Positions 8,012 to 16,910 of a stretch of DNA of 41,003 bases are shown in pieces; position 1 is the stretch's first letter; each line of letters opens with the position of its first letter. The notes under the pieces were generated by a model. It made no database searches. It was not told the DNA's origin and saw only the letters and a program-made list of their open reading frames with translations. This DNA comes from Nitratireductor sp. ZSWI3 (GTDB taxonomy: Bacteria > Pseudomonadota > Alphaproteobacteria > Rhizobiales > Rhizobiaceae). The stretch covers positions 1 through 41,003 of the forward strand of contig NZ_JANKOF010000036.1 of NCBI RefSeq assembly GCF_024655565.1, written 5' to 3'. The position numbers and the translations under genes were made by a program.

Positions 8012-8046
8012 GGATAAGTGTGAAGCGGTTTTCCTCATCCCGCTCT
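8000..8046. repeat. Dispersed intergenic repeat, family B copy 1
   Basis: The ends are inverted repeats AGAGCGGGATG / CATCCCGCTCT enclosing AAGTGTGAAGCGGTTTTCC. The same core is present in inverse orientation near 31.0 kb. It supplies the stop codon TGA of the receiver gene and can form a long hairpin between convergent genes. A weaker match (TTGAACGCGATC) continues to about 8064. Confidence 0.8.
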
Positions 8047-8077
8047 GATTCTTGAACGCGATCCAGCAGAAGCCTTC

Positions 8078-8629
8078 TCAGGCGAGGAATGCGGTGTTGG
8101 TGATCTGCGCCGAGATCGGATCGGGTCCGAAATCGTTCTCGCCGGAGATGCCCAGAATGTCCTGCAGCCGGGCCCGGGCACGGCTGACGCGGCTCTTGAT
8201 GGTGCCGACGGCGCAACCGCAGATCTCGGCCGCCTCCTCGTAGGAAAAACCGGACGCACCGATCAGTATGATCGCCTCGCGCTGGTCCTCGGGCAGTTGC
8301 TCCAGCGCCTTGCGGAAATCCTTGAGATCGACGGAGCCCTCTTGCGCCGGATGGACTGAAAGATGGCCGGTGATGACGCCGTCGCCGTCCTCGACCTCAC
8401 GCTTGCGCTTGCGCATCTGCGAGTAGAACTCGTTGCGCAGGATGGTGAAGAGCCATGCCTTCAGGTTGGTCCCCGGCTGGAAGCTCTTCTGCTTGTCCCA
8501 CGCCTTGACCAGGGTCTCCTGGACCAGATCGTCGGCGCGGTCAGCGTTTTTAGCCAGGGAAACGGCAAAGGCCCGCAGGCTGGGCACGGTCGCGAGCAAG
8601 TCGTCGCGAAAGCCCGTGTAGACACTCAT
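8078..8629 (-). CDS. ecfG: EcfG-type sigma factor of the general stress response
   Basis: 183 aa. Sigma region 2 includes DRADDLVQETLVKAWDK and the -10 recognition stretch KAWLFTILRNEFYSQMRKRKRE. Region 4 has LEQLPEDQREAIILIGASGFSYEEAAEICGC in pieces and the helix GTIKSRVSRARARL. The ATG at MSVYTGFRDDLL is preferred to an in-frame TTG three codons upstream, which would sit directly on the AGAGGA ribosome site. It lies 5 bp after nepR, so the two are coupled. NepR holds this sigma factor inactive until phosphorylated PhyR removes NepR. It recognises GGAAC-N16-CGTT promoters, several of which are present in this window. Confidence 0.93.
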   Translation of the reverse strand: MSVYTGFRDDLLATVPSLRAFAVSLAKNADRADDLVQETLVKAWDKQKSFQPGTNLKAWLFTILRNEFYSQMRKRKREVEDGDGVITGHLSVHPAQEGSVDLKDFRKALEQLPEDQREAIILIGASGFSYEEAAEICGCAVGTIKSRVSRARARLQDILGISGENDFGPDPISAQITNTAFLA

Positions 8630-8634
8630 GCGGA

Positions 8635-8841
8635 TCAATCCTCTTGTTCGGCCTTTTCTGACCGGTCACTTTGTTCCAACTGACTGAGAAGCTCGGCAAA
8701 CCGGTCCGGAATCTCTTCGGTCACCAGATCCTCGTAATATTGCTTGAGTTTGCGGCCGATTTCGGAATTGACGCCCAACAGATCGTCTCCGCCGTCGCGC
8801 CGGCCCGATGTCCGCCGGTTGGTTGATTTGCCGTAACTCAT
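8635..8841 (-). CDS. nepR: NepR anti-sigma factor
   Basis: 68 aa. The conserved NepR core is visible as IGRKLKQYYEDLV followed by PDRFAELLSQLE, the two helices that clamp the EcfG sigma factor or the PhyR sigma-like domain. The N-terminus is basic and low-complexity (STNRRTSGRRDGG) and the C-terminus acidic, as usual. It starts at MSYGKS and is the first gene of the nepR-ecfG operon, transcribed from a perfect EcfG promoter, giving autoregulation. Confidence 0.93.
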   Translation of the reverse strand: MSYGKSTNRRTSGRRDGGDDLLGVNSEIGRKLKQYYEDLVTEEIPDRFAELLSQLEQSDRSEKAEQED

Positions 8842-8937
8842 ACCTGCTCTTCGCCCATGATTGCCTTTAGCCCCCTTTGTGCGACACGCTCGCAGACGCC
8901 CTTGCGGGGCACTGCGGCCGCCAAGAATCCGTGTCCC

Positions 8938-8962
8938 AACGTCTTCCGGGCGTTTTCGTTCC
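8938..8962 (-). promoter_or_regulatory. EcfG-type promoter of nepR-ecfG
   Basis: Minus-strand GGAAC, 16 bases, CGTT. It lies back to back with the phyR promoter, seven bases apart, and indicates positive autoregulation of the stress sigma operon. Confidence 0.85.
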
Positions 8963-8968
8963 ATTGGT

Positions 8969-8993
8969 GGAACATTTTGCGGCCTTGGGCGTT
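8969..8993 (+). promoter_or_regulatory. EcfG-type promoter of phyR
   Basis: Plus-strand GGAAC, 16 bases, CGTT, located 62 bp before the phyR start codon. Confidence 0.85.
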
Positions 8994-9054
8994 AAAAAGT
9001 CTACTCATGTGACTGCTTGTTGAAATTGCATACTTCTCAGGGAGACAGGATTCC

Positions 9055-9849
9055 ATGAATTTGTCAGCGCGAATTGCTCCGCACCTACCTTATCTGCGGC
9101 GCTTCTCTAGGGCCGTTTCGGGTTCCCAGACCGGCGGCGATGCGCTGGTGGCGGCGGTGCTGGAGGCATTGATCGCCGACACCGGCATCTTCCCCGCCGC
9201 CTCGACCGACAAAATCGCCTTGTTCAAGCTCTATGCCACCCTTTTCGAGACGCTCGACATCCGGGTGCCGGAGACGTCCTCGATGTCGGCGTGGGAAAGG
9301 CATGCGCTGAACAATCTGTCCGCCCTCGCCCGGCGCCCGCGCCAGGCCTTCCTGCTGGTCGCCGTCGAGGGCTTCAGCCCCCCGGAGGCTGCGGAAATCC
9401 TCGACACCGACCTCGACGCGCTGGGCACCATGCTGCGCGAAGCCAGCGAGGAGATTTCCCGCCAGGTGGCGACGGACATCCTCATCATCGAGGACGAGCC
9501 GCTGATCGCCATGGATATCGAGGAGATGGTCGAAAGCCTCGGCCACCGCGTCGTCGGCAACGCACGGACGCACGATGAGGCCGTCAGCATGTTCGCCGGG
9601 ACCCAGCCGAAGATGGTTCTGGCCGACATCCAGCTCGCCGACGGCAGCTCGGGCCTCGACGCCGTCAACGAGATCCTCACCACCTCTCCGGTCCCGGTGA
9701 TCTTCATAACCGCGTTCCCCGAGCGCCTGCTCACCGGCGAGCGCCCCGAACCGACCTTCCTGGTTACCAAGCCATTCAGCCCAGACATGGTCAAGGCCCT
9801 GATCAGCCAGGCACTTTTCTTCGATCATCAGGCCCGCGCAGCGGCTTGA
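9055..9849 (+). CDS. phyR: PhyR, anti-anti-sigma response regulator
   Basis: 264 aa. Residues 1 to about 130 form the EcfG-like domain (sigma region 2-like LPYLRRFSRAVSGSQTGGD, region 4-like LSALARRPRQAFLLVAVEGF), which lacks DNA-binding function and binds NepR. Residues about 140-260 are the receiver: acidic residues in IEDEP, phospho-acceptor Asp in VLADIQL, Thr in FITAFP, Lys in VTKPFS. On phosphorylation the domains part and NepR is captured, freeing EcfG. It is divergent from nepR-ecfG. The cognate PhyK/HWE-type kinase is not in the window. Confidence 0.95.
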   Translation: MNLSARIAPHLPYLRRFSRAVSGSQTGGDALVAAVLEALIADTGIFPAASTDKIALFKLYATLFETLDIRVPETSSMSAWERHALNNLSALARRPRQAFLLVAVEGFSPPEAAEILDTDLDALGTMLREASEEISRQVATDILIIEDEPLIAMDIEEMVESLGHRVVGNARTHDEAVSMFAGTQPKMVLADIQLADGSSGLDAVNEILTTSPVPVIFITAFPERLLTGERPEPTFLVTKPFSPDMVKALISQALFFDHQARAAA

Positions 9850-9875
9850 AGCCCACTCGTTGCGCATCCTGCCGG

Positions 9876-9905
9876 AAGGCCGCCCCCGAGGCGGCCTTTC
9901 TTTTT
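9876..9905 (+). terminator. Rho-independent terminator of phyR
   Basis: Nine-bp stem AAGGCCGCC / GGCGGCCTT with loop CCCGA, then TTCTTTTT. It lies 26 bp after the phyR stop. Confidence 0.85.
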
Positions 9906-9921
9906 GCCAGGCACCGCCGCC

Positions 9922-9947
9922 GGAACCAACCGCGCGGGTTTCGCGTT
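9922..9947 (+). promoter_or_regulatory. EcfG-type promoter of the DUF1328 gene
   Basis: GGAAC, 17 bases, CGTT, 33 bp before the start codon. It lies between the phyR terminator and the small gene, so that gene is an independent stress-regulated unit. Confidence 0.7.
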
Positions 9948-9980
9948 TGTCTCTGACAGTTCTCGAGAGGAGTGAAATCG

Positions 9981-10148
9981 ATGCTCTATTGGGCTCTGAT
10001 CTTTCTCGTGGTCGCGTTGGTGGCCGGCGCGCTCGGCTTCGGCGGCATCGCCGGCGCCTCTGCAGGCATAGCGCAGATCCTCTTCTACATCTTCCTCATT
10101 CTGCTGGCGGTTTCGTTGGTGATGGGGCTGCTGCGCCGCGGCAGTTAA
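9981..10148 (+). CDS. DUF1328 (YtjA-like) small membrane protein
   Basis: 55 aa with two hydrophobic helices: [20 protein letters not shown], then [20 protein letters not shown] preceded by a Gly/Ala turn. This is the diagnostic pattern of the DUF1328 family. An AGAGGAG ribosome site lies upstream. Function is unknown; the EcfG promoter places it in the general stress response. Confidence 0.85.
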   Translation: MLYWALIFLVVALVAGALGFGGIAGASAGIAQILFYIFLILLAVSLVMGLLRRGS

Positions 10149-10231
10149 GCCGGCATTCGAGGCCCGGCCCAAACATCCGATGAAGCAACAATCCCGGCAA
10201 TCGGTCGCCCGGTCGCCGGAAGGAGAAGGCC

Positions 10232-10558
10232 ATGGAACACATTGCTGCGCTTCTGTTGATCGTCGGCTGCTCCGGCAACCTCGGAGAATGCCGCGAGCTT
10301 CCCGCGCCCACACCCGTTTACGAGACCTTCGAGGAATGCGAGGCCGAAAAACCCGTCTCGCTGCGCGAGCTTTCGAGCGAGGCGCCGCATGTGGTCGCCA
10401 CCTGCGTCTATGTCGATCCCGCCCTGGAATATGACGACGCGACCATCGAATGGGACGTCACCCCCGACGGCAAGCTGGTCGCTTCCATCGAGCCGGTCAC
10501 CGACGACCTGACGGTCGCCATGCAGGTCGAGCGCGACCGTCACACGCACGGAGAATAA
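10232..10558 (+). CDS. Small conserved protein of unknown function, probably exported
   Basis: 108 aa. A short hydrophobic start (HIAALLLIVGCSG) is followed by a polar domain with four cysteines (GCSG, GECREL, FEECEAE, VATCVY), suggesting disulfides in the periplasm. It is unclear whether the leader is a true signal peptide. GGAAGGAG precedes the ATG. A bidirectional terminator follows. I do not recognise a named family. Confidence 0.7.
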   Translation: MEHIAALLLIVGCSGNLGECRELPAPTPVYETFEECEAEKPVSLRELSSEAPHVVATCVYVDPALEYDDATIEWDVTPDGKLVASIEPVTDDLTVAMQVERDRHTHGE

Positions 10559-10572
10559 AGGGCAAAAAAACA

Positions 10573-10599
10573 AAGCCCCGGTCGAGCCGGGGCTTTTTT
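10573..10599. terminator. Bidirectional terminator between the small exported-protein gene and phoB
   Basis: Ten-bp stem AAAGCCCCGG / CCGGGGCTTT with loop TCGAG. A T-run follows on the plus strand, and an A-run upstream serves as T-run for the minus strand, so it can end both convergent units. Confidence 0.85.
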
Positions 10600-10616
10600 C
10601 TTTCCGCAAGGCGCCG

Positions 10617-11306
10617 TCACGCCTCCCGAATGGCGTATCCCGCACCGCGGATCGTGCGGATGACATCTGGCATGCGGCCCTGATTGACCGCCTTGCGCAG
10701 GCGCCCGACATGCACATCGACCGTGCGCTCGTCAATGTAGATCGTCTCGCCCCAGACATTGTCGAGCAACTGGCTGCGCGAGAAGACGCGGCCGGGATGC
10801 TGCATCATGAACTCCAGAAGGCGGAACTCGGTCGGCCCGAGGCGGATCTCGTTCTTGCGCCGGTAGACGCGGTGCGATTCCCGGTCGAGGACGATGTCGC
10901 CGACCGACAGCACCGTCGACAGCACCTCCGGCTTGGCACGCCTCAGCAGGGCCCGCACGCGGGCGACGAATTCCGGCGTCGAGAAGGGCTTCACCAGATA
11001 ATCGTCGGCGCCCGTCGACAGGCCGCGCACCCGGTCGCTCTCCTCGCCGCGCGCCGTCAGCATGATGATCGGCAGGCGCTCGGTCTCCGGGCGCATGCGC
11101 AGCCGGCGGCACAGTTCGATGCCGGACACGGCCGGGACCATCCAGTCGAGCACCAGAATGTCCGGAACGTTTTCCTGAAGCCGAACCTCGGCTTCGTCGC
11201 CGCGTGAAACGACCTCCACCTGGTAGCCCTCGGCTTCCAGGTTGTATTTCAGGAGGACACACAGGGGTTCGTCGTCTTCAACGACCATGACCTTGGGAGC
11301 AATCAT
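10617..11306 (-). CDS. phoB: Phosphate regulon response regulator PhoB
   Basis: 229 aa. Receiver domain: VVEDDEP, phospho-acceptor Asp in LVLDWMVP, Thr in MLTARG, Lys in LVKPFS. OmpR-type winged helix: LGPTEFRLLEFMMQHPGRVF, then DERTVDVHVGRLRKAV and a YAIREA end. The ATG at MIAPKVM has GGAGAG eight bases upstream; an in-frame GTG three codons earlier is less well placed. It is the last gene of the pst operon. PhoB binds Pho boxes when phosphorylated by PhoR, which is absent from this window. Confidence 0.95.
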   Translation of the reverse strand: MIAPKVMVVEDDEPLCVLLKYNLEAEGYQVEVVSRGDEAEVRLQENVPDILVLDWMVPAVSGIELCRRLRMRPETERLPIIMLTARGEESDRVRGLSTGADDYLVKPFSTPEFVARVRALLRRAKPEVLSTVLSVGDIVLDRESHRVYRRKNEIRLGPTEFRLLEFMMQHPGRVFSRSQLLDNVWGETIYIDERTVDVHVGRLRKAVNQGRMPDVIRTIRGAGYAIREA

Positions 11307-11341
11307 GGCATGCACTCTCCTACGGCAGTCTCAACGGTCGA

Positions 11342-12052
11342 TCACTGATCGGCATCGACCGTCATTTGCGTTTCGTCGAGCTTCGGCCTCTGCACGGGAA
11401 GCTGCGAACCGGTCATCACATAATAGGCATTCTCGGCGATGTTGGTCACGTGATCGCCGATGCGCTCGAGGTTCTTGGCACAGAACAGAAGATGGGTGCA
11501 GGCGGTGATGTTGCGCGGATCCTCCATCATGTAGGTCAGGAGCTCGCGGAACACCGCCGTGTATTGGATGTCGATCTTCTCGTCTTCGTCGCGCAAATGA
11601 ACCAGCGCCTCGGCGTCGCGCTTCACGTAGCGGTCGACCACTGCGTCGACCTGCTTCAGGACAAGCCCCGCCATGGCGTCGATGGAATGAGCCAGCGACC
11701 GCGGCGTGGCGCTTTCGCCGACGGCGCCGACACGCTTGGCGATGTTCTTGGCCAGATCGCCGATGCGCTCTAGGTCGGAGGCCATGCGGATGGCGCCGAC
11801 GACGCTGCGCAGGTCTTGCGCCATGGGCTGGCGCTTGGCGATCAGCGTGATGGCGCGCTCGTCGAGCTCGCGCTGCTTGGCGTCCATGATGGCATCGTCG
11901 GAGATCACCCGCTGCGCCAGGGCATTGTCGGAATCGAGCAATGCGTTGGTGGATGCACGCGTCATCGCGCCGGACAGATCGCCCATGTCACGGATCAGGC
12001 GATCGATGTATTCGAGTTCCTCGTCGAAAGAGCTGACGGTATGCTCGCCCAT
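11342..12052 (-). CDS. phoU: Phosphate transport regulator PhoU
   Basis: 236 aa with two PhoU helical-bundle repeats (about 15-105 and 120-205). Metal-binding-type motifs ERIGDLAKNIAKR in the first and ERIGDHVTNIAENAYY in the second are typical. PhoU couples the Pst transporter to PhoR and restrains the Pho regulon when phosphate is plentiful. It lies between pstB and phoB. Confidence 0.95.
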   Translation of the reverse strand: MGEHTVSSFDEELEYIDRLIRDMGDLSGAMTRASTNALLDSDNALAQRVISDDAIMDAKQRELDERAITLIAKRQPMAQDLRSVVGAIRMASDLERIGDLAKNIAKRVGAVGESATPRSLAHSIDAMAGLVLKQVDAVVDRYVKRDAEALVHLRDEDEKIDIQYTAVFRELLTYMMEDPRNITACTHLLFCAKNLERIGDHVTNIAENAYYVMTGSQLPVQRPKLDETQMTVDADQ

Positions 12053-12092
12053 GGTCTTGTCCCTCGTTGAATGGGCTCCGGCGTCGCCGCCG

Positions 12093-12908
12093 TCAGCCGA
12101 AGCGCCCTGTGATGTAATCCTGGGTCCGCTTGTCGTCAGGATTGGTGAACATCTTGTCCGTCGGTCCCTCCTCGACGAGGTTGCCGAGGTGGAACATGGC
12201 CGTGCGCTGCGAGACGCGGGCGGCCTGCTGCATCGAATGCGTCACGATGACGATCGTGTAGTTCTCGCGCAACTCGTCGATCAGCTCCTCCACCTTGGCG
12301 GTGGCGATGGGATCGAGCGCCGAGCAAGGCTCGTCCATGAGGATCACCTCGGGCGAGACCGCAATTGCACGGGCGATGCATAAGCGCTGCTGCTGGCCGC
12401 CGGAGAGGCCGGTGCCGGGCTCGTGCAGGCGATCCTTCACCTCGTTGAAGAGGCCGGCCTTCTGCAGGCTCTGCTCGACGACCTCGTCGAACTCCGACTT
12501 CTTCGAAGCGAGCCCGTGAATGCGCGGCCCGTAGGCGACGTTCTCGTAGATCGACTTCGGGAACGGGTTGGGTTTCTGGAAGACCATGCCCACCCTGGCG
12601 CGCAGCTCCACCACGTCGATCCTCGGATCGTAGATGTCTTCGCCGTCGAGCATGATCGAGCCGCCGACGCGGCAGATCTCAATCGTGTCGTTCATCCGGT
12701 TGAGGCACCGCAGGAAGGTCGACTTGCCGCAGCCCGACGGGCCGATCAGGGCCATCACCTGCTTCTCCGGCACCTCCAGATCGACACCGAAGAGGGCCTG
12801 CTTCTCGCCGTAGTGAACGGTCACGGCCTTTCCCACCATCTTGCTGGCGGTCGGCTTCGACGCGGATTGCAGCTTCTCTTCGACGGCAGCGTCTGTAAGC
12901 ATGTTCAT
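12093..12908 (-). CDS. pstB: Phosphate ABC transporter ATPase PstB
   Basis: 271 aa. Walker [11 protein letters not shown]-loop [11 protein letters not shown] signature [10 protein letters not shown], Walker [14 protein letters not shown], switch His in [21 protein letters not shown] after Walker A is specific to PstB. About 20 extra residues precede the ATPase core. It powers high-affinity phosphate import with PstC and PstA. Confidence 0.97.
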   Translation of the reverse strand: MNMLTDAAVEEKLQSASKPTASKMVGKAVTVHYGEKQALFGVDLEVPEKQVMALIGPSGCGKSTFLRCLNRMNDTIEICRVGGSIMLDGEDIYDPRIDVVELRARVGMVFQKPNPFPKSIYENVAYGPRIHGLASKKSEFDEVVEQSLQKAGLFNEVKDRLHEPGTGLSGGQQQRLCIARAIAVSPEVILMDEPCSALDPIATAKVEELIDELRENYTIVIVTHSMQQAARVSQRTAMFHLGNLVEEGPTDKMFTNPDDKRTQDYITGRFG

Positions 12909-12923
12909 GGTCCTTCTACTCCG

Positions 12924-14276
12924 TTACCAGCGGCGCTCGAAGCGGCGACGCAGGAAGATGGCACCCAGGTTCATAATCACCAGAAAGACCAGCAGCACAA
13001 TGATCGCGCCGGACGCCCGCTCGATGAATGCCGGGTCGCCACGCTGTGTCCAGTTGTACACCTGAACCGGCAGGGCGGATGCGGGATCGAAAAAGCCTCC
13101 CGGCGGCGCCGCCGGAAACTCGCGCACAAAGGCCACCATGCCGATGAGCAGAAGCGGCGCCGTTTCGCCGAGCGCCTGGGCGAGACCGATGATCGTGCCG
13201 GTGAGGATGCCCGGCGCGGCAAGTGGCAGGACGTGGTGGAAGATGGACTGCATCTTCGACGCGCCGACACCCAGCGCCGCCTCGCGGATCGAAGGCGGCA
13301 CAGCCTTCAGGGCCGCGCGCGTCGCGATGATGATGGTGGGCAGCGTCATCAGCGTCAGCACCAGCCCGCCCACGATCGGCGCGGACTGGGGCAGTCCCGC
13401 ATAATTGATGAAGACCGCCAGCCCGAGGATGCCGAACACGATCGAGGGCACTGCCGCCAGATTGGCGATGTTGACCTCGATGATGTCGGTCAGCCTGTTC
13501 CTCGGCGCGAATTCTTCCAGATAGATCGAGGCTGCGACGCCGATCGGCAGCGACAGGACCAGAACGATCAGCATCATATAGGCCGAGCCGAGGATGGCGA
13601 CACCGAGGCCCGCCGCTTCCGGCCGCGTGTCGGATGCATCCGGCGCGGTGAGAAAGGCCCAGTTGAACCGGGTCGACAGCGCACCCGCTGTCTTCAGCTT
13701 GTCGGCCAGCATCAGCTGCTCTGGCGAGACGTTGCGGTCCAGCTTCGCCGTCTCCATCGTCACCCGGCCCTTGTAGTAGCCGTCGATGCGCCCGTCGGCG
13801 AGAAGCTCGAACCTGACGGCCTCCCCGATCTTCGAAGGATTGGCGAGCACGAAATGCCGCAGCGTCGCCGGTGCCTCCTTCGATATGATCCCTTCCGCAT
13901 CCTTGGCGCCGAGCCCTTCGACGCTGATGCCCTTTTCTTCGATCAGCGTCTCCAGGGCCGTCTTGATCAGCGGCTGGTAGGTGAAGGTCGTCAGCTTCCG
14001 CAACGCCTCCGGGTCGCGATCGCCCGTCTTGTCCAGCTTTGCGGGATCAAGATAGACGTCGAGCGCCACATAGGTCTGCCGGAAGGACGAGACGCCGTTC
14101 GAAAGAATCGAACCGAGCAGACCGACCAGCGCGAGAATTCCGAAGATGACCGCCGCCAGGCCGATTGCGCGGAAGCGCCTTTCCGTCGCATGGCGCCGCC
14201 GCGTACGCTCACCGCGCTTGAAAAGCGAACGGTTCTGCGCGTCGGCGAGCGCAGGCGTTGCTGTCAGGTCGGTCAT
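12924..14276 (-). CDS. pstA: Phosphate ABC transporter permease PstA
   Basis: 450 aa, longer than the enterobacterial protein because an alphaproteobacterial N-terminal extension (about residues 35-230) precedes the core. One helix near 35-60 (AIGLAAVIFGILALVGLLGS) leads into a large, likely periplasmic domain. The permease core has about five helices and the cytoplasmic EAA loop EAALGVGASKMQSIFHHVLP. It overlaps pstC by four bases (ATGA). Confidence 0.95.
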   Translation of the reverse strand: MTDLTATPALADAQNRSLFKRGERTRRRHATERRFRAIGLAAVIFGILALVGLLGSILSNGVSSFRQTYVALDVYLDPAKLDKTGDRDPEALRKLTTFTYQPLIKTALETLIEEKGISVEGLGAKDAEGIISKEAPATLRHFVLANPSKIGEAVRFELLADGRIDGYYKGRVTMETAKLDRNVSPEQLMLADKLKTAGALSTRFNWAFLTAPDASDTRPEAAGLGVAILGSAYMMLIVLVLSLPIGVAASIYLEEFAPRNRLTDIIEVNIANLAAVPSIVFGILGLAVFINYAGLPQSAPIVGGLVLTLMTLPTIIIATRAALKAVPPSIREAALGVGASKMQSIFHHVLPLAAPGILTGTIIGLAQALGETAPLLLIGMVAFVREFPAAPPGGFFDPASALPVQVYNWTQRGDPAFIERASGAIIVLLVFLVIMNLGAIFLRRRFERRW

Positions 14277-15733
14277 TCATACTGCTCCCGGTATTTGCGC
14301 ACGATGTAGAGCGCAAGGATGTTGAGGCCCAGCGTGAAGACGAAAAGCGTCAGGCCGAGCGCAAAGGCGACCAGCGTTTCCGGACTGGCGAACTCGGTGT
14401 CGCCCGTCAACTGACTGACGATCTTGACCGTCACCGTGGTCATCGCTTCCAGGGGATTGAGGCCGAGGCGAGCCGCCGCGCCGGCCCCCATGACGACGAT
14501 CATGGTTTCGCCGATGGCACGGCTCGCGGCGAGCAGGATCGCGCCGACGACGCCCGGAAGGGCGGCCGGTATGATCACCTTCCGGATCGTCTCCGACTGC
14601 GTGGCGCCAAGGCCGTAGGAGCCGTCGCGCATCGCCTGCGGCACCGCATTGATGACGTCGTCGGACAGTGAGGAGACGAACGGGATCAGCATGATTCCCA
14701 TGACCAGCCCGGCCGTCAGGACGGATGACGACGAGCTTCCCAACCCGAAAGGCTGCGCAATCCAGTCGCGCAGGAAAGGCCCGACGGTGATCAGCGCGAA
14801 CAGGCCGTAGACGATGGTCGGGATGCCGGCGAGGATCTCGATGGCGGGCTTGGCGAAGCTGCGCAGCGCCTTGCCCGAATATTCGGCCAGATAGATCGCG
14901 ATCATCAGGCCGATCGGCACGGCCAGCAGCAACGCGACGAACGAAACGTAGAACGTGCCCCAGAGCAGCGGAAGAATGCCGAGCTCGGAGCCCCCGCGGA
15001 ACTGGGGGTTCCACACCGTCGAGAAGAAGAACTCCCTGGCCGGATAGATCCGGAAGAAGTGGATCGTCTCGAACAGGAGGGAGGCGACGATTCCGAATGT
15101 CGTCAGGATGGCGACGAGCGACGATCCGATCAACAGGGCGCGAATGAATGTTTCGCTGACGTTGCGGGCGCGCATCGCCGGCCGGATTCGCCTCCATGCC
15201 AGGAAGCCGAGGCCGAGCGCCGTGGCGAGAACCGCGACGTTTCGCAAGACCGAACTGGTGCCGGCGATGGCGCGGTAGGACTTGGCCGCCTCGAGCACGG
15301 CCGGCGCCACATTGGAGCCGAGCGCCACGCCGACCCCGGCAAGGCGACCACGGATGTCGGAAAAGTCCGCGCGCATCGATGACAAATCGTCCTCGCCGAT
15401 GCTGCCGGCTTTGACGAGACGGTCGAGGCCGTCGGCGATGCGGCGGACATCGGCCATGACGAGGCTTCGCGCGCCGCCTTCCGGAATAACGCTGTCCGGA
15501 ATCTGCGACCTGATCTGGCTTTCGATGAGGAGCGGCTGCAGGAACAGCCAGGCGCCCATCAGCAACAGGGCGGGAACCGCCGTGAACAGCGCGACGGCCT
15601 GGCCGTAATGGCCGGGCAGGGAGTGAAGGCGCACACCGTCCCGCTTGGCCAGGGCCAGCGCGCGTTGCCGGCCGAGAACATAGCCGGCCACGGTGAGCAC
15701 CAGCACGATGATTGCGAGTATGCCTGGGGTCAT
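14273..15733 (-). CDS. pstC: Phosphate ABC transporter permease PstC
   Basis: 486 aa, also with the long alphaproteobacterial N-terminal region: helices about 2-20 and 50-72, then a soluble stretch with VMADVRRIADGLDRL. The permease core (about 230-485) carries the EAA-type loop GLGATQSETIRKVIIPAALP. It pairs with PstA to form the membrane channel. It lies 66 bp after pstS. Confidence 0.95.
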   Translation of the reverse strand: MTPGILAIIVLVLTVAGYVLGRQRALALAKRDGVRLHSLPGHYGQAVALFTAVPALLLMGAWLFLQPLLIESQIRSQIPDSVIPEGGARSLVMADVRRIADGLDRLVKAGSIGEDDLSSMRADFSDIRGRLAGVGVALGSNVAPAVLEAAKSYRAIAGTSSVLRNVAVLATALGLGFLAWRRIRPAMRARNVSETFIRALLIGSSLVAILTTFGIVASLLFETIHFFRIYPAREFFFSTVWNPQFRGGSELGILPLLWGTFYVSFVALLLAVPIGLMIAIYLAEYSGKALRSFAKPAIEILAGIPTIVYGLFALITVGPFLRDWIAQPFGLGSSSSSVLTAGLVMGIMLIPFVSSLSDDVINAVPQAMRDGSYGLGATQSETIRKVIIPAALPGVVGAILLAASRAIGETMIVVMGAGAAARLGLNPLEAMTTVTVKIVSQLTGDTEFASPETLVAFALGLTLFVFTLGLNILALYIVRKYREQYE

Positions 15734-15799
15734 GCCTGCATCCGCCCTGATCGAAAATGAGGCGGCGCCCGGCGGCGCCGCCCCTGTCTCATGAAATGA

Positions 15800-16843
15800 T
15801 CAGTTCAGCGCGCCCATCGGGACGCGGTTCTTGACCTTTTCCTGGGTCTTGGCGAGCTCCGGGTCGGAGACGAGGCCATAGGCCGCCAGCGGGCCGTCCG
15901 GGCCGGCGATCTCGTCGGAGACGAAGAACTCGATGTACTCCTGCATGCCCGGGATCACGTCCAGGTGCGCGTTCTTCACGTAGAAGTAAAGCGGGCGGGA
16001 GACCGGATACTCGCCGGATGCGATCGTCTCGACCGAGGGAACGACGCCGCCCATCGTGCCGACGCGCAGCTTGTCGGTGTTGTTCTGGTAGAAGGAGAGA
16101 CCGAACACCCCGATGCCGTTCTTGTTGGCGTCGACCCGGGCCAGCGTCTCGGTGTAGTCGCCGTCGATGTCGACCGACACACCATCGGTGCGCAGCGCCA
16201 TGCAGGCCTTTTCGGCGGCTTTCCCGTCGCCGGCATTGGCGGCCTTGAGGGCCTCAAGGGCACCGTTTTCCTCGCAACCGTCGACGAGCACCTTCTCGTC
16301 GAACACTTCGCGCGTGCCGTGCTTCGTGCCCGGAATGAAGGCCAGGATGGCCTGGTCCGGCAGGTCGGCGCGGATCTCGTTCCACTTCTTGTAGGGATTG
16401 TCGACCAGCTCGCCGTCCTTCAGCACCTTGGCGGCGAGCGCGTTGTGCCAGTCCGCCGGCGTGAAGGCGTATTCGGGGCCGTTGATGTCCGAGGCAAAGA
16501 CGATGCCGTCGTAGCCGATCCGCACTTCCTGGATTTCCTTCACGCCGTTCTGCGCGCAAAGGTCGATGTCCGACTGCTTGATGCGCGAGGACGAATTGGC
16601 GATGTCGATGGTGTTCTCGCCAACCCCTTCGCAAAGCTTCTTGCGGCCGGCACCCGAGCCGCCGGATTCGACGACCGGCGTCGGAAACTCGGTATTCTCG
16701 CCAAAGGCCTCGGCGACGATCGACGCATAGGGAAGGACGGTCGACGAGCCGGCGATCTGGATCTGATCACGGGCGGCAGCCGTGCCGGCCGCACCAGTAA
16801 GGGCGATCGCGGCCGCCGAAGCGGTAAGAAGGAATTTTTTCAT
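15800..16843 (-). CDS. pstS: Periplasmic phosphate-binding protein PstS
   Basis: 347 aa. Signal peptide MKKFLLTASAAAIALTGAA with probable cleavage after TAAA. Phosphate-binding loop residues are in IAGSSTVLPY, and ESGGSGAGRK and GTKHGTREVF contribute further ligands. The start at MKKFLL is chosen because a signal peptide begins there; 20 upstream codons in frame lack one. It is first gene of the operon, 67 bp behind the Pho-box array. It delivers phosphate to PstCA. Confidence 0.95.
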   Translation of the reverse strand: MKKFLLTASAAAIALTGAAGTAAARDQIQIAGSSTVLPYASIVAEAFGENTEFPTPVVESGGSGAGRKKLCEGVGENTIDIANSSSRIKQSDIDLCAQNGVKEIQEVRIGYDGIVFASDINGPEYAFTPADWHNALAAKVLKDGELVDNPYKKWNEIRADLPDQAILAFIPGTKHGTREVFDEKVLVDGCEENGALEALKAANAGDGKAAEKACMALRTDGVSVDIDGDYTETLARVDANKNGIGVFGLSFYQNNTDKLRVGTMGGVVPSVETIASGEYPVSRPLYFYVKNAHLDVIPGMQEYIEFFVSDEIAGPDGPLAAYGLVSDPELAKTQEKVKNRVPMGALN

Positions 16844-16910
16844 TGGAGACGGCTCCCTGTTCCAAATTCGATCAGACGCCGTTAGAGCGTCGGGGAGCGG
16901 CATAACAACT

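Noticed and set aside
12423-14309. 628-codon open frame on the plus strand across pstB-pstA
   Set aside because: Antisense shadow rich in Arg/His/Asp/Gln; pstB and pstA on the other strand have full motif sets.
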